From Prunus persica (Eukaryota > Streptophyta > Magnoliopsida > Rosales > Rosaceae): 64,000 nt of DNA. The stretch is from assembly GCF_000346465.2 (NCBI RefSeq), contig NC_034012.1, positions 20,919,567 through 20,983,566 of the forward strand. Reading direction: 5' to 3'. A model generated the notes under the pieces. That model had not been told where the DNA came from. It was given only the letters and a program-made list of their open reading frames with translations, and did not search any database. Below, one piece after another: positions 28,632-38,694 of this stretch. Numbering within the stretch: position 1 is the first letter of the stretch; each line of letters opens with the position of its first letter. The position numbers and the translations under genes were made by a program.

Positions 28632-29960
28632 ATTGAGTCCAAAACTTGGGGAACATCATAATATGATGGGAGTAGTCATTTGGTGACTTTTGAGTGAAAT
28701 CCAATGTCTAAAACTATGCAATACACCAACCACTTCATTTCATAACGAACTTCATACGATCCTGAATTGTCCAATTTCAAGGACAATCGATATCGGATTG
28801 AGTCCAAAACTTGGGGGAACAACATAATATCGTAGGAGTAGTCATTTCGTGGGTTTTGAGAGAAATTCAATGGCTAAAACTATGCAATACACCAACCACT
28901 CCATTTCAAAACAAACTTCGTACGAACCTTAATTGTCCAATTTCATGGACCAATCGATATCAGATTGAGTCCAAAACTTGGGAAACATCATAATATCGTG
29001 GGAGGAGTCATTTGGTGAGTTTTTGAGTGAAATCCAATTGCCAAAACAATGCAATACACCAACCACTCCTTTTCATAACGAACTTCGTACGAACCTGAAT
29101 TGTCCGATTTCATGGACCAATCGATATCGGACTTAGTCCAAAACTTGGGGAACATCATAATATAGTGGGAGGAGTCATTTGGTGAATTTTGAGTGAAATC
29201 TAATCTCTAGAGCAATACAATACACCAACCACTTCATTTCATAACCAACTTCGTACGAACCTGAATTTCCCAATTTCGTGGACCAATCGACATAGGATTG
29301 GGTCCAAAACCCGGGGAACCTCATAATATTGTGGGAGGAGTCATTTGGTGGGTTTTGAGGGAAATCCAACTTCTAGAACTACACAACACACCAACCACAA
29401 CATATCAGAACGAACTTCGTACGAACCTATATTGTCCAATTTCAGGGACCAATTGATATTGGATTGAGTCCAAAACATGGGGAACATCATAATACGATGG
29501 GAGTAGTCATTTGGTGACTTTTGAGTGAAATCCAACATCTAAAACTTTGCAATACACCAACCACTCCATTTCATAACGAACTTCGTACGAACATGAATTG
29601 TCCAATTTCATGGGCCAATCGATATCGGATTGAGTCCAAAACTTGGGGAACACCATAATATAGTGGGAGGAGTCATTTGGTGGGTTTTGAGTGAAATCCA
29701 ATCTCTAGAACTATGGAATACACCAACCACTCCACTACAGAAGGAACTTCGTACGAACCTTAATTATCCAATTTCATGGAACAAACGATATCGGATTGAG
29801 TCCAAACCTTGAGGTATATCATAATGTTGTGGGAGGAGTCATTTGTTGAGTTTTGAGTGAAATCCGATTGCCAAGACTATGCAATACACCAACCACTCCA
29901 TTTCAGAACGAATTTCGTACGAACCTGAATTGTCCGATTTCATGGACCCATCGATATCGG

Positions 29961-30213
29961 ATTTAGTCCAAAACTTGGGGAACATCATAATATAGTGGGA
30001 GGAGTCATTTGGTGGGTTTTGAGTGAAATCTAATCTGTAGAGCCATACAATTCATAATGAACTTCGTACGAACCTGAAATTGGGGGAGGAGTCATTTGGT
30101 GGGTTTTGAGAGAAATCCAACTTCTTCAACGATACAACACACCAACCACAACATATCAGAGCGAACTTCGTACGAACCTATATTGTCCAATATCAGGCAC
30201 CAATTGATATTGG
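29961..30213 (+). repeat. Truncated dimer marker, copy 2 (79 bp short)
   Basis: Same length and same two junctions as 28,379-28,631 (AGAGCCATACAATTCATAATG and CCTGAAATTGGGGGAGG). It lies 1,582 bp downstream, which shows that the whole interval was duplicated. Confidence 0.88.
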
Positions 30214-33200
30214 ATTGAGTCCAAAACTTGGGGAACACCATAATATGATGGGAGTAGTCATTTGGTGACTTTTGAGTGAAATCCAATGGCTTAAACTATG
30301 CAATACACCAACCACTCCATTTCATAACGAATTTCATACGATCTTGAATTGTCCAATTTCATGGACAATCGATATCGGATTGAGTCCAAAACTTGGGGAA
30401 CAACATAATATGGTGGGAGTAGTCATTTCGTGGGATTTGAGAGAAATCCAATGGCTAAAACTATGCAATACACCAACCACTCCATTTCAAAACAAACTTT
30501 GTACGAACCTTAATTGTCCAATTTCATGGACCAATCGATATCGGATTGAGTCCAAAACTTGGGAAACATCATAATACCGTGGGAGGAGTCAGTTGGTGAG
30601 ATTTTGAGTGAAATCCAATTGCTAAAACAATGCAATACACCAACCACTCCATTTCATAACGAACCTCGTACGAACTTCAATTGTACGATTTCATGAACCA
30701 ATCGATATCGGATTTAGTCCAAAACTTGGGGAACATCATAATATAGTGGGAGGAGTCATTTGGTGAATTTTGAGTGAAATCTAATCTCTAGAGCAATACA
30801 ATACACCAGCCACTCCATTTCATAACGAACTTCGTATGAACCTGAATTTCCCAATTTCGTGGACCAATCGACATCGGATTGAGTCCGAAACCCAGGGAAC
30901 CACATAAGATTGTGGGAGGAGTCATTTGGTTGGTTTTGAGGGAAATCCAACTTCTAGAACTACACAACACACCAACCACAACATATCAGAACGAACTTCG
31001 TACGAACCTATATTGTCCAATTTCAGGGACCAATTGATATTGGATTGAGTCCAAAACATGGGGAACATCATAATACGATGGGAGTAGTCATTTGGTGACT
31101 TTTGAGTGAAATCCAACGGCTAAAACTTTGCAATACACCAACCACTCCATTTCATAACGAACTTCGTACAAACATGAATTGTCCAATTTCATGGACCAAT
31201 CGATATTGGATTGAGTCCAAAACTTGGGGAACAACATAATGTGGTGGGAGTGGTCATTTCGTTGGTTTTGAGTAAAATCCAATTGCTAAAACTGTGCAAT
31301 ACACCAACCACTCCATTTCAAAATGAACTACGTACGAACCTTAATTGTCCAACTTCATGGACCAATCGATATCGGTTTGAGTCCAAAACCAGGGGAACAT
31401 CATAATATGGTGGGACGTGTTATTTGGTGGCTTACGAGTGAAATCCAATCACTAGAACTATACAATACACCAACAACTCCATTTGAGAACGAACTTCGTA
31501 CGAACCTGAATTGTCCCATTTCATGGACCAATTGATATCGGATTGAGTCCAAAACTTGGGGAACACCATAATATAGCGGGAGGAGTCATTTGGTGGGTTT
31601 TGAGTGAAATCCAATCTCTAGAACTATGCAATACCCCAACCACTCCACTACAGAAGGAACTTCGTACGAACCTTAATTGTCCAATTTCATGGAACAAACG
31701 ATATCGGATTGAGTTCAAAACTTGAGGTACATCATAATGTTGTAGGAGGAGTCATTTGTTGAGTTTTGAGTGAAATCCGATTGCCAAAACTATGCAATAC
31801 ACCAACCACTCCATTTCAGAACGAATTTCGTACGAACCTGAATTGTCCGATTTCATGGACCCATCGATATTGGATTGAGTCCAAAACTTGGGGAACATCA
31901 TAATATAGTGGGAGGAGTCATTTGGTGGGTTTTGAGTGAAATCTAATCTCTAGAGAAATACAATACACCAACCACTCCATTTCATAACGAACTTCGTACG
32001 AACCTGAATTTCCCAATTTCGTGGACCAATCGACATCGGATTGAGTCCAAAACCCGGGGAACCTCATAATATTGTGGGACGAGTCATTTGGTGGGTTTGA
32101 AGAAAAATCCAACTTCTAGAACTACACAATACACTAACCACAACATATCAGAACGAACTTCGTACGAACCTATATTGTCCAATTTCAAGGACCAATTGAT
32201 ATTGGATTGAGTCCAAAACATGGGGAACATCATAATATGGTGGGAGTAGTCATTTGGTGGGTTCTGACGGAAATCCAATGGCTACAACTTTGCAATTCAC
32301 CAACCACTCCATTTCATAACGAAGTTCGTACGAACATGATTTGTCCAATTTCATGGACAATCGATATCGGATTGAGTCCACAACGTGGGGTACAACATAA
32401 TATGGTGGGAGTAGTCATTTCGTGGGTTTTGAGTGAAATCCAATGGCTAAAACTATGCAATACACTAACCACTCCATTTCAAAATGAACTTCGTACGAAC
32501 CTTAGTTGTCCAATTTCATGGACCAATCGATATCGGATTGAGTCCAAAACCTGGGGAATATCATAATATGGTGCGAGGAGTCATTTGGTGGCTTTTGAGT
32601 GAAATCCAATCTATACAATACACCAACAACTCCATTTGAGAACGAACTTCGTACTAACATGAATTATCCCATTTCATGGACCAATCGATATCGGATTGAG
32701 TCCAAAACTTGGGGAACATCATAATATAGTGGGAGGAGTCATTTGGTGGGTTTTTAGGGAAATCCAATCTCTAGAACTATGCAACACACCAACCACTCCA
32801 TTACAGAAAGAACTTCGTACGAACCCTAATTGTCCAATTTCAGGGAACAAACGATATTGGATTGAGTCCAAAACTTGAGGTACATCATAATGTTGTGGGA
32901 GGAGTCATCTGGTGAGTTTTGAGTCAAATCCAATCTCTAGAACTATACAATACTTCAACCATTCCATTTCAGAATGAACTTCGAACGAACCTGAATTGCC
33001 CAATTTCATGGACCAATCAACATCGAATTGAGTCCAAAACTTGGGGAACATCATAATATGGTGGGAGGAGTCATTTGGTGGGTTTTGAGTTCAATCCAAT
33101 CCCTAGAACTATGCAATACACCAACCACTCCATTTCATAACGAACTTCGTACGAACTTGAATTGTCCAATTTCATCGACCAATCGATTTCGGATTGAGTC

Positions 33201-34098
33201 CAAAACTTGGGGCACATCATAATATGGTGGGAGGAGTCATTTGGTGACTTTTGGGTGAAATCCAATGGCTAAAACAACCCAATACACCAACCACTCCATT
33301 TCATAACGAACTTCGTACGAACCTTAATTGTCCAATGTCATGGACCAATCGATATCAGATTGAGTCCAAAACATGGGGAACATCATAATATTGTGGGAGG
33401 AGTCATTTGGTGGATTTTGAGTGAAATCCAATCTCTAGAACTACACAATACACCAACCACTCCATTTCATAACGAACTTCGTACGAACCTGAATTGTCCA
33501 ATTTCATGGACCAATCGATATGGGATTGAGTCCAAAACTTGGGGAACATCATAATATGATGGGAGGAATCATTTGGTGGGTTCTGAGGGAAATCCAATGG
33601 CTACAACTATGCAATACACCAGCCACTCTATTTCATAACGAACTTCGTACGAACCTGAATTGTCCAATGTCGTGGACCAATCGATATCGGATTGAGTCCA
33701 AAACTTGGGGAACATCATAATACGGTGGGAGGACTCATTTGGTGACTTTTGAGTGAAATCCAATGTCTAAAACTATACAATACACCAACCACTCCATTTC
33801 AGAACGAACTTCATACGAACCTGAATTGTCATTTTTCATGGACCAATCGATATCGGATTGAGTCCAAAACCTGGGGAACATCATAATGTGATGGAAAGAG
33901 TCATTTGGTGGGTTCGGAGTGAAATCCAATGGCTACAACTATGCAATACACCAACCACTCTATTTCATAATGAACTTCGTACGAACATGAATTGTCCACT
34001 TTCATGGACCAGTCGATATCTGATTGAGTCCAAAACTTGGGGAACATCATAATGTGGTGGGAGGAGTCATTTGGTGGGTTTTGAGTGAAGTCCAATCT

Positions 34099-34103
34099 CT
34101 AGA
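34099..34103. other. Target-site duplication, left copy (CTAGA)
   Basis: The satellite reads ...CCAATCTCTAGA up to 34,103 and the LTR starts at the next base. The same five bases, CTAGA, follow the LTR. Joining the flanks with one copy removed restores the normal satellite order CTCTAGAACTATGCAATAC. Confidence 0.95.
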
Positions 34104-34357
34104 TGTAATAACCCAAACCCAAATTAATTGTTAATTATTAATTTATTAAGAGGAAAGGCAATTTTGCCCTTGGAATAATTTATTAAAGAAAAGTTGACTT
34201 TTTTACCGAGAAGGGATTTGATACTTTCACACAACCGTTGCGTAGAGTATGACGAAACGAGTTCGTAGACACGAAGTGGGCTTGAGTCGAAGCTTTAATG
34301 AAGGAAATACGGTTAAAATACTCCGAGGGGCAAAAAGGTAATTTGAAAAAAATCAGA

Positions 34358-34412
34358 TTTTAAAACCTCGTTCTCTCTCTTCTTCCTCAGTCTCTCTCTC
34401 TCTCTCTCTCTC
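34358..34412 (+). promoter_or_regulatory. Possible LTR core promoter: TTTTAAAA motif plus (TC)n pyrimidine tract
   Basis: TTTTAAAA lies at 34,358-34,365. It is followed by a CT-rich tract starting at 34,371, including a perfect (TC)11 microsatellite at 34,391-34,412. A TA-rich element about 25-35 bp upstream of a pyrimidine patch is a common plant promoter layout, and a promoter is expected inside an LTR. Which base starts the transcript cannot be seen. An alternative is that the tract is simply a microsatellite. Confidence 0.35.
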
Positions 34413-34570
34413 CCCCTCCCGATCGCGCCTCCTCCCTGTCAAAATAGCAGCGGCGGTTTTTCCCCCGCCACCGCTTCCTCCGGCCACCATTCGAGGTGGT
34501 GTTGGTCCCAAAAAGACTGGCTGGTCTCCCGCTTCCAACCCCAGCCAAGCCCCGCCGCCAGCAGCCGCGA
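34413..34570 (+). other. GC-rich leader-like segment of the LTR
   Basis: This stretch follows the TC microsatellite and is rich in C and G (CCCCCTCCCGATCGCGCC, GCAGCGGCGG, CCGCCACCGC). It contrasts sharply with the AT-rich remainder of the LTR and with the satellite. Open frames cross it on both strands, but their composition is low-complexity and they carry no recognisable domain. A transcribed non-coding leader is the simplest reading. Confidence 0.4.
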
Positions 34571-35195
34571 GTATCGCCGGAAATTGCAGAAAATTCGGTG
34601 GTTTTTTCCGAATTTTCAAACCGCTCGTTCTCTCTTATTTCTCCTCCAAATTTGGCAAGTAAGGTATGGATTTCTACCTATTTTCCATGCTCTATCTGGT
34701 GGTTGGGTAGGATTACACCGATTTTTAGCCTAAGTCGTTCGATTTGGATTTAGGGTTCGGTTGATTTTGGGATCTCGATTTCGGCCACTTCCGGTCAATT
34801 TTTGGGGTAGGTCCAAGAACAAAAGTGGCTCCAAATAGGGTGTTATACCTAGGGTAGGAGTATGGAGCCGTGGTTTTGAGATTTTTCGGCTATACGTAAT
34901 CGCTTTGGGCACGCAGCACTGCCAGCGTGTGTGGCGGCGCGTGGGCGAGGGTAGTGAAGTTGCACTGTGTCTCTATGAGATCCTTAGGTTGTCACGAGCG
35001 TGTAGGAATTTGCGGATCTCAATTTGGATACAGTTTGAGCCTCGAACGGATTGTTGCATATTGTGCGATTTCCGGGTTCAATATGGTTGAGCCGTTGGAT
35101 CGTAATCTTTTTCAGATATGTTACTCTAGACAATTTCAGAATCGTTTAGGATTCGACGGATCGTGAATCGGAGTCCCAGATACTCTGAAATCGCG
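34571..35195 (+). other. Unremarkable LTR interior
   Basis: No gene, repeat or recognisable motif was found here. The sequence is single-copy within the window. The short open frames at 34,905-35,090 and 34,927-35,166 overlap each other in different frames, have no domain and are judged chance frames. Confidence 0.5.
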
Positions 35196-35213
35196 AACCC
35201 TAGGGCTAGGGTT
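35196..35213. repeat. Telomere-like dyad AACCCTA / TAGGGTT in the LTR
   Basis: AACCCTA at 35,196-35,202 and its perfect reverse complement TAGGGTT at 35,207-35,213 are separated by GGGC. Both arms carry the plant telomere-type motif (CCCTA/TAGGG; the right arm continues as TAGGGTTTAG). In plant promoters a similar telo-box motif is known as a cis element; whether it acts here is unknown. Confidence 0.6.
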
Positions 35214-35915
35214 TAGAAATCGTGTGATTGTACAATCGTGATCAATCCGACCGTTCGATCGAGACCAAACCCTCGGGACATGTGTCCTAAGTATATTGGA
35301 ACTTTTGGAGGCTTCTGGATCATAATTGCTAGGACATGGACCCGCGAGGCCCCGGGTTGATTTTTTGGGACTTTAGCACTTTTTGAGTCCCAAGATACTG
35401 CTAAACTATTCCAAGTGGAAGGAAAGCTTTTATGGCCATGGGAACAACTTTAATCTGACGCACGTGCTTCTAGGAGCCGGGGGTCAGGGTTTTTAAATTA
35501 ATACTATATTGCGTATTGTACTAATAGAATATTATGGTAATTGAATCAGGCACCCGGGCACCAGTTGACTCGCAGGAGGGACCTTCAAGAGGTCTAGTGA
35601 GCACGAACCATCTGTGAGTGGACTCTTTGTTTTTATAAATGAATTTAAGCAGTTCAGTTACAGTTATTGATCTTGAATAAGTTTTATTCAAAGATTAGCG
35701 TTTTATAAGCTGTTATATGCTTTTAAATATTTTGTTTTGCATGCTGCCGAGTAAAATCTCCCTTAAAGGATATAGGAAAAGAAATTCTAGTTAATTCTTA
35801 GATTATCAGATAAATGGTAGCAGAGTTTTAGAGTTTACAGGAATTCAGTTATTCAGTAGATTTTCTTCAGAAACTTTATATTTTCCTAAGCCACCTTGTA
35901 CCCAAATATACAAAT
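35214..35915 (+). other. Unremarkable LTR interior
   Basis: AT-rich, single-copy sequence within the LTR, with no open frame of useful length and no repeat that I could recognise. Confidence 0.5.
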
Positions 35916-35982
35916 GTTGCCTTCAGTAAATAAGTTGCCTTCAGATCAAATGTTGCCTTCAGATTTTATTGGTAGCCTTCGG
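35916..35982 (+). repeat. Degenerate short tandem repeat in the LTR (GTTGCCTTCAG-type, ~4 copies)
   Basis: Three copies of GTTGCCTTCAG with variable spacers are followed by a fourth, degenerate copy (GTAGCCTTCGG). The unit period is about 18-20 bp. It is internal to the LTR and unrelated to the 166-bp satellite. Confidence 0.75.
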
Positions 35983-36150
35983 TTTAGTCAGCATGCTTGA
36001 CAGTTGCCCCACGAGTTCTATGGTACCCGAACTCGTGTGGAGCGAGTAATGCGGAACAGGCTGACTACGGTCCCCTGAATCCTGCTAGTTGTGGCTCGGA
36101 CTGACCTTGTGTCACTGAGACTTGCGAGTATGTGTCAGCCATGGTGATGC

Positions 36151-36184
36151 AAGGAATTGACGGATATAAGGAATTGACGGAAAT
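36151..36184 (+). repeat. 17-bp direct duplication in the LTR
   Basis: AAGGAATTGACGGATAT at 36,151-36,167 is followed immediately by AAGGAATTGACGGAAAT at 36,168-36,184, differing by one base. This is a simple tandem duplication. Confidence 0.85.
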
Positions 36185-36308
36185 AAAGGGTACACCTAGG
36201 TGGTAGGTTTAAACTGTTTTCAATGCCTTAAGAAATTAATGTTGACCATGAGTATGATTGGCTTATATACATGTATAATTATATAAGTGCATTGATTTCA
36301 GAAATAAA
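36182..36308 (+). terminator. Candidate polyadenylation signals of the LTR
   Basis: AATAAA occurs at 36,182-36,187 and 36,303-36,308, in AT-rich sequence in the 3' third of the LTR. An LTR must carry a polyadenylation signal in its U3/R part. Which of these, if either, is used cannot be told from sequence alone. Confidence 0.3.
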
Positions 36309-36664
36309 GAGAATAATTTAGTTTGTATAACTGTTTTTACAGTGGGGTTAGTATGTTCATATGCTATTTTCTAAACTTTGTTTTTGTGTCCACTCGCCCT
36401 TTTTAATGTTTTGCGCCCCCAGGCAGTAGGCGTGCACAGGGATCTACCACCGAGCCGTTTTCCACCTTCCGCGCTTTCCTTTTGATGTAGGACTTTTTGT
36501 TTTGTCAAAGGATTGACTCATTTGTAAATTCTTAGTAGTCGTTCTGATAATTTGCCCTAGAATTAGAATGTAACTGTTGGAATGTATATATACGTATCCT
36601 GGCAGCTGGTTGTGTATATATGCTTGTTTGGCAGGTGTAAATGTTTTGGGATTGATCCAATTTA

Positions 36665-36705
36665 CAAGGGAGACTCTGCCGATTTTTCGGTAGGAGTCAA
36701 CCTTG
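36665..36705. repeat. 41-bp imperfect hairpin near the 3' end of the LTR
   Basis: CAAGG (36,665-36,669), GACTC (36,672-36,676) and a GCCGA-type arm pair with TCGG, GAGTC (36,694-36,698) and CCTTG (36,701-36,705) around a T-rich loop. The outer and middle stems are perfect five-base pairs separated by two-base internal bulges. It could fold in the RNA. I recall similar CTGCCGA...TCGG dyads near the ends of plant gypsy LTRs, but I cannot confirm that here. Confidence 0.75.
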
Positions 36706-36747
36706 TTATTTTATCATGCTTTGTAGCGAAGGGCAATTAGGTCATTC

Positions 36748-36776
36748 GTGCCCGACATCCGCCAGGTGTCGGACAC
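36748..36776. repeat. GC-rich hairpin near the 3' end of the LTR
   Basis: GTGCCCGACA (36,748-36,757) and TGTCGGACAC (36,767-36,776) form a 10-bp stem with one mismatch around the 9-base loop TCCGCCAGG. It lies about 50 bp before the LTR terminus. Confidence 0.75.
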
Positions 36777-36827
36777 GCACAGGGTCCCGCTCAGATTCCA
36801 AAGCGAAATTTAGGTCGGGTCTTGTCA

Positions 36828-36832
36828 CTAGA
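36828..36832. other. Target-site duplication, right copy (CTAGA)
   Basis: CTAGA directly follows the terminal CA of the LTR and continues into the satellite as CTAGAACTATGCAATACACC. It is identical to the left copy. Five bases is the usual duplication size for Ty3/gypsy and Ty1/copia integrases. Confidence 0.95.
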
Positions 36833-36915
36833 ACTATGCAATACACCAACCACTCCATTTCATAACGAACTTCGTACGAACCTGAATTGTCCAATTTCAG
36901 GGACCAATCGATATC

Positions 36916-38694
36916 AGATTGTGTCCAAAACTTGGGGAACATCATATTATGATGGGAGGAGTCATTTGGTGGGTTCTGAGGGAAATCCAATGGCTACAAC
37001 TATGCAATACACCAACCACTCCATTTCATAACGAACTTCGTACGAACCTGAATTCTCCAATGTCGTGGACCAATCGATATCGGATTGAGTCCAAAACTTG
37101 GGCAACACCATAATACGGTGGGAGGACTCATTTGGTGACTTTAAAGTGAAATCCAATGGCTAAAACTATGCAATACACCAACCACTCCATTTCATAACGA
37201 ACTTCGTACGAACCTGAATTGTCCAATTTCATGGAACAATCGATATCGGATTGTGTCCAAAACTTGGGGAACATGATCATATGATGGGTTGGAGTCATTT
37301 GGTGACTTTTGAATGAAATCCAATGGCTAAAACTATGCAACACACCACCCACTCCATTTCATAACGAACTTCGTACGAACCTGAATTGTTAAATTTCATG
37401 GACCACTCGATATCGGTTTGAGTCCAAAACTTGGGGAACATCATAATATGGTGGGAGGAGTCATTTGGTGGGTTTTGAGTGAAATCCACTGGCTAAAACT
37501 ATGCAATACTCCAACCACTGTATTTCACAACGAACTTCATACGAACCTGAATTGTCCAATTTCATGGTCCAATTGATATCGGATTGAGTACAAAACTTGG
37601 GGCACATCGTAATATGATGGCTGGAGTCATTTGGTGAGTTTCGAATGAAATCCAATGGCTGAAACTATGCAATACACCACCCACTCCATTTCATAACGAA
37701 CTTCTTACGAACCTGAATTGTCCAATTTCATGGACCAATCGATATCGGTTTGAGTCCAAAACTCGGGGAACATCATAATATGGTGGGAGTAGTCATTTGG
37801 TGGGTTTTGAAAGAAATCCAATGGCTACAACTATGCAATACACCAACCACTCCATTTCATAACGAACTTCGTACGAACCTGAATTGTCCAATTTCAGGGA
37901 CCAATCGATATGGGATTGAGTCCAAAACTTGGGGACCATCATATTATGATGGGAGGAGTCATTTGGTGGGTTCTGAGGGAAATCCAATGGCTACAACTAT
38001 GCAATACACCAACCACTCCATTTCATAACGAACTTTGTACGAACCTGAATTGTCCAATTTCATGGACCAATTGATATCGGATTGTGTCCAAAACTTGGGG
38101 AACATCATCATATGATGGGTTGGAGTCATTTGGTGAGTTTTGAACGAAATCCAATGGCTAAAACTATGCAATACACCACCCACTCCATTTCATAACGAAC
38201 TTCGTACGAACCTGAATTGTCCAATTTCATGGACCACTCGATATCGGTTTGAGTCCAAAACTTGGGGAACATCATAATATGGTGGGAGGAGTCATTTAGT
38301 GGGTTTTGAGTGAAATCCACTGGCTAAAACTATGCAATACTCCAACCACTCCTTTCATAACGAACTTCATACGAACCTGAATTGTCCAATTTCAAGGACC
38401 AATTGATATCGAATTGAGTACAAAACTTGGGGAACATCGTAATATGATGGGTGGAGTCATTTGGAGAGTTTTGAATGAAATCCAATGGCTGAAACTATGC
38501 AATACACCACCCACTCCATTTCATAACGAACTTCTTACGAACCTGAATTGTCCAATTTCATGGACCAATCGATATCGGTTCGAGTCCAAAACTTGGGGAA
38601 CATCATAATATGGTGGGAGTAGTCATTTGGTGGGTTTTGAGTGAAATCCGTACGAATCTGAATTGTCCAATTTCAAGGACCAATCGATATCGGA
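36916..38694 (+). repeat. Five/six-monomer higher-order repeat beside the LTR
   Basis: Monomers starting near 36,918, 37,248, 37,414, 37,581 and 37,748 are matched in order by those near 37,914, 38,079, 38,246, 38,412 and 38,579. Markers are CATATTATGATGGGAGG with TTCTGAGGGAAATCC, GATGGGTTGGAGTC, CCACTGGCTAAAAC, GAGTACAAAACTTGGGG with TCGTAATATGATGG, and GGGAGTAGTCATTTGGTGGG. The first copy has one extra monomer (near 37,083, with ATACGGTGGGAGGACTCATT). Matching positions lie 830-831 bp apart, or 996 bp where the extra monomer is spanned. The last monomer of copy 2 is truncated. Confidence 0.82.
38579..38693 (+). repeat. Truncated monomer, 51 bp short, ending the local HOR
   Basis: GAGTGAAATCC joins GTACGAATCTGAATTG, skipping the CTAGAAC...AACGAACTTC part. 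The five-monomer HOR stops here, and unrelated monomers follow. Confidence 0.85.

Larger units (their letters stand above)
28379..32900 (+). repeat. Second higher-order repeat family marked by a truncated dimer
   Basis: Units of about 1,582 bp recur with a shared truncated dimer at 28,379-28,631 and 29,961-30,213 (each 253 bp instead of 332). Other markers recur in order: GAAATCCAACTTCTTCAAC or ACTTCTAGAAC with CATATCAGAACGAAC and ACCAATTGATATTGG; CAACATAATATGGTGGGAGTAGTCATTTCG; GGACCAATCGACAT..GG with CCGGGGAACCTCATAATATTG; and CACTACAGAAGGAAC with TTGAGGTACATCATAATG. Later copies differ: two extra monomers (near 31,208 and 31,374) lengthen one interval to about 1,913 bp, and the next interval is about 1,153 bp. 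The family is therefore a set of related, rearranged HOR units. Confidence 0.82.
1..34103 (+). repeat. ~166-bp satellite DNA array, left block (head-to-tail)
   Basis: Continuous tandem repeat with a monomer of about 166 bp. The period is seen directly: the ATTGAGTCC phase marker recurs at, for example, 25,053, 25,553, 25,719, 25,885, 26,052 and 26,218, mostly 166 or 167 bp apart. Recurring blocks in each monomer, in order, are ATTGAGTCCAAAACTTGGGG, CATCATAATAT, GTGGGAGGAGTCATTTGGTG, TTTTGAGTGAAATCCAAT, a variable segment (CTCTAGAAC, GGCTAAAAC or TGCCAAAAC), AATACACCAACCACTCCATT, AACGAACTTCGTACGAACC, TGAATTGTCCAATTTCATGG and ACCAATCGATATCGG. All monomers seen are in the same orientation. Monomers differ by scattered substitutions, small indels and a few truncations. 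The block ends exactly at the left target-site duplication of the solo LTR. Monomer size and organisation are typical of plant centromeric satellites; the centromeric role is inferred. Confidence 0.98.
34104..36827 (+). mobile_element. Solo LTR of a plant LTR retrotransposon (probably Ty3/gypsy), 2,724 bp
   Basis: Single insertion unrelated to the satellite. It begins TGTAATAACCC and ends GGGTCTTGTCA, giving the canonical TG...CA termini, and is flanked by a perfect 5-bp target-site duplication (CTAGA). No primer-binding site follows the CA, no polypurine tract precedes the TG, and no gag-pol reading frame exists, so this is one LTR with no internal region. That is the expected product of recombination between two LTRs of a full element. 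Inside are a TA-rich motif followed by a pyrimidine tract, a GC-rich leader-like stretch, short tandem repeats, AATAAA motifs and two hairpins near the 3' end. The plus orientation follows from the order of these signals. The length and terminal sequences resemble chromovirus LTRs of the Tekay/Del type; that clade call is from memory and uncertain. The short open frames inside it look non-coding. Confidence 0.9.

Noticed and set aside
1..34103. CRISPR array
   Set aside because: Regular repeats exist, but there are no unique spacers between short identical repeats; the whole 166-bp unit is tandem. Eukaryotic satellite fits, CRISPR does not.
34353..34619. Minus-strand frame of 88 codons in the LTR
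   Set aside because: It crosses the TC microsatellite and GC-rich leader, so the translation is low-complexity and runs antisense to the inferred LTR direction. No domain was recognised.
34496..35166. Plus-strand frames of 60-85 codons in the LTR
   Set aside because: They overlap in different frames, have no recognisable domain and no continuation. LTRs rarely code, and nothing here supports a gene.
34104..36827. Complete non-autonomous retroelement (TRIM/LARD) or DNA transposon
   Set aside because: No terminal direct repeats of LTR size, no primer-binding site or polypurine tract, and no terminal inverted repeats were seen. The 5-bp duplication with TG...CA ends fits one LTR best.
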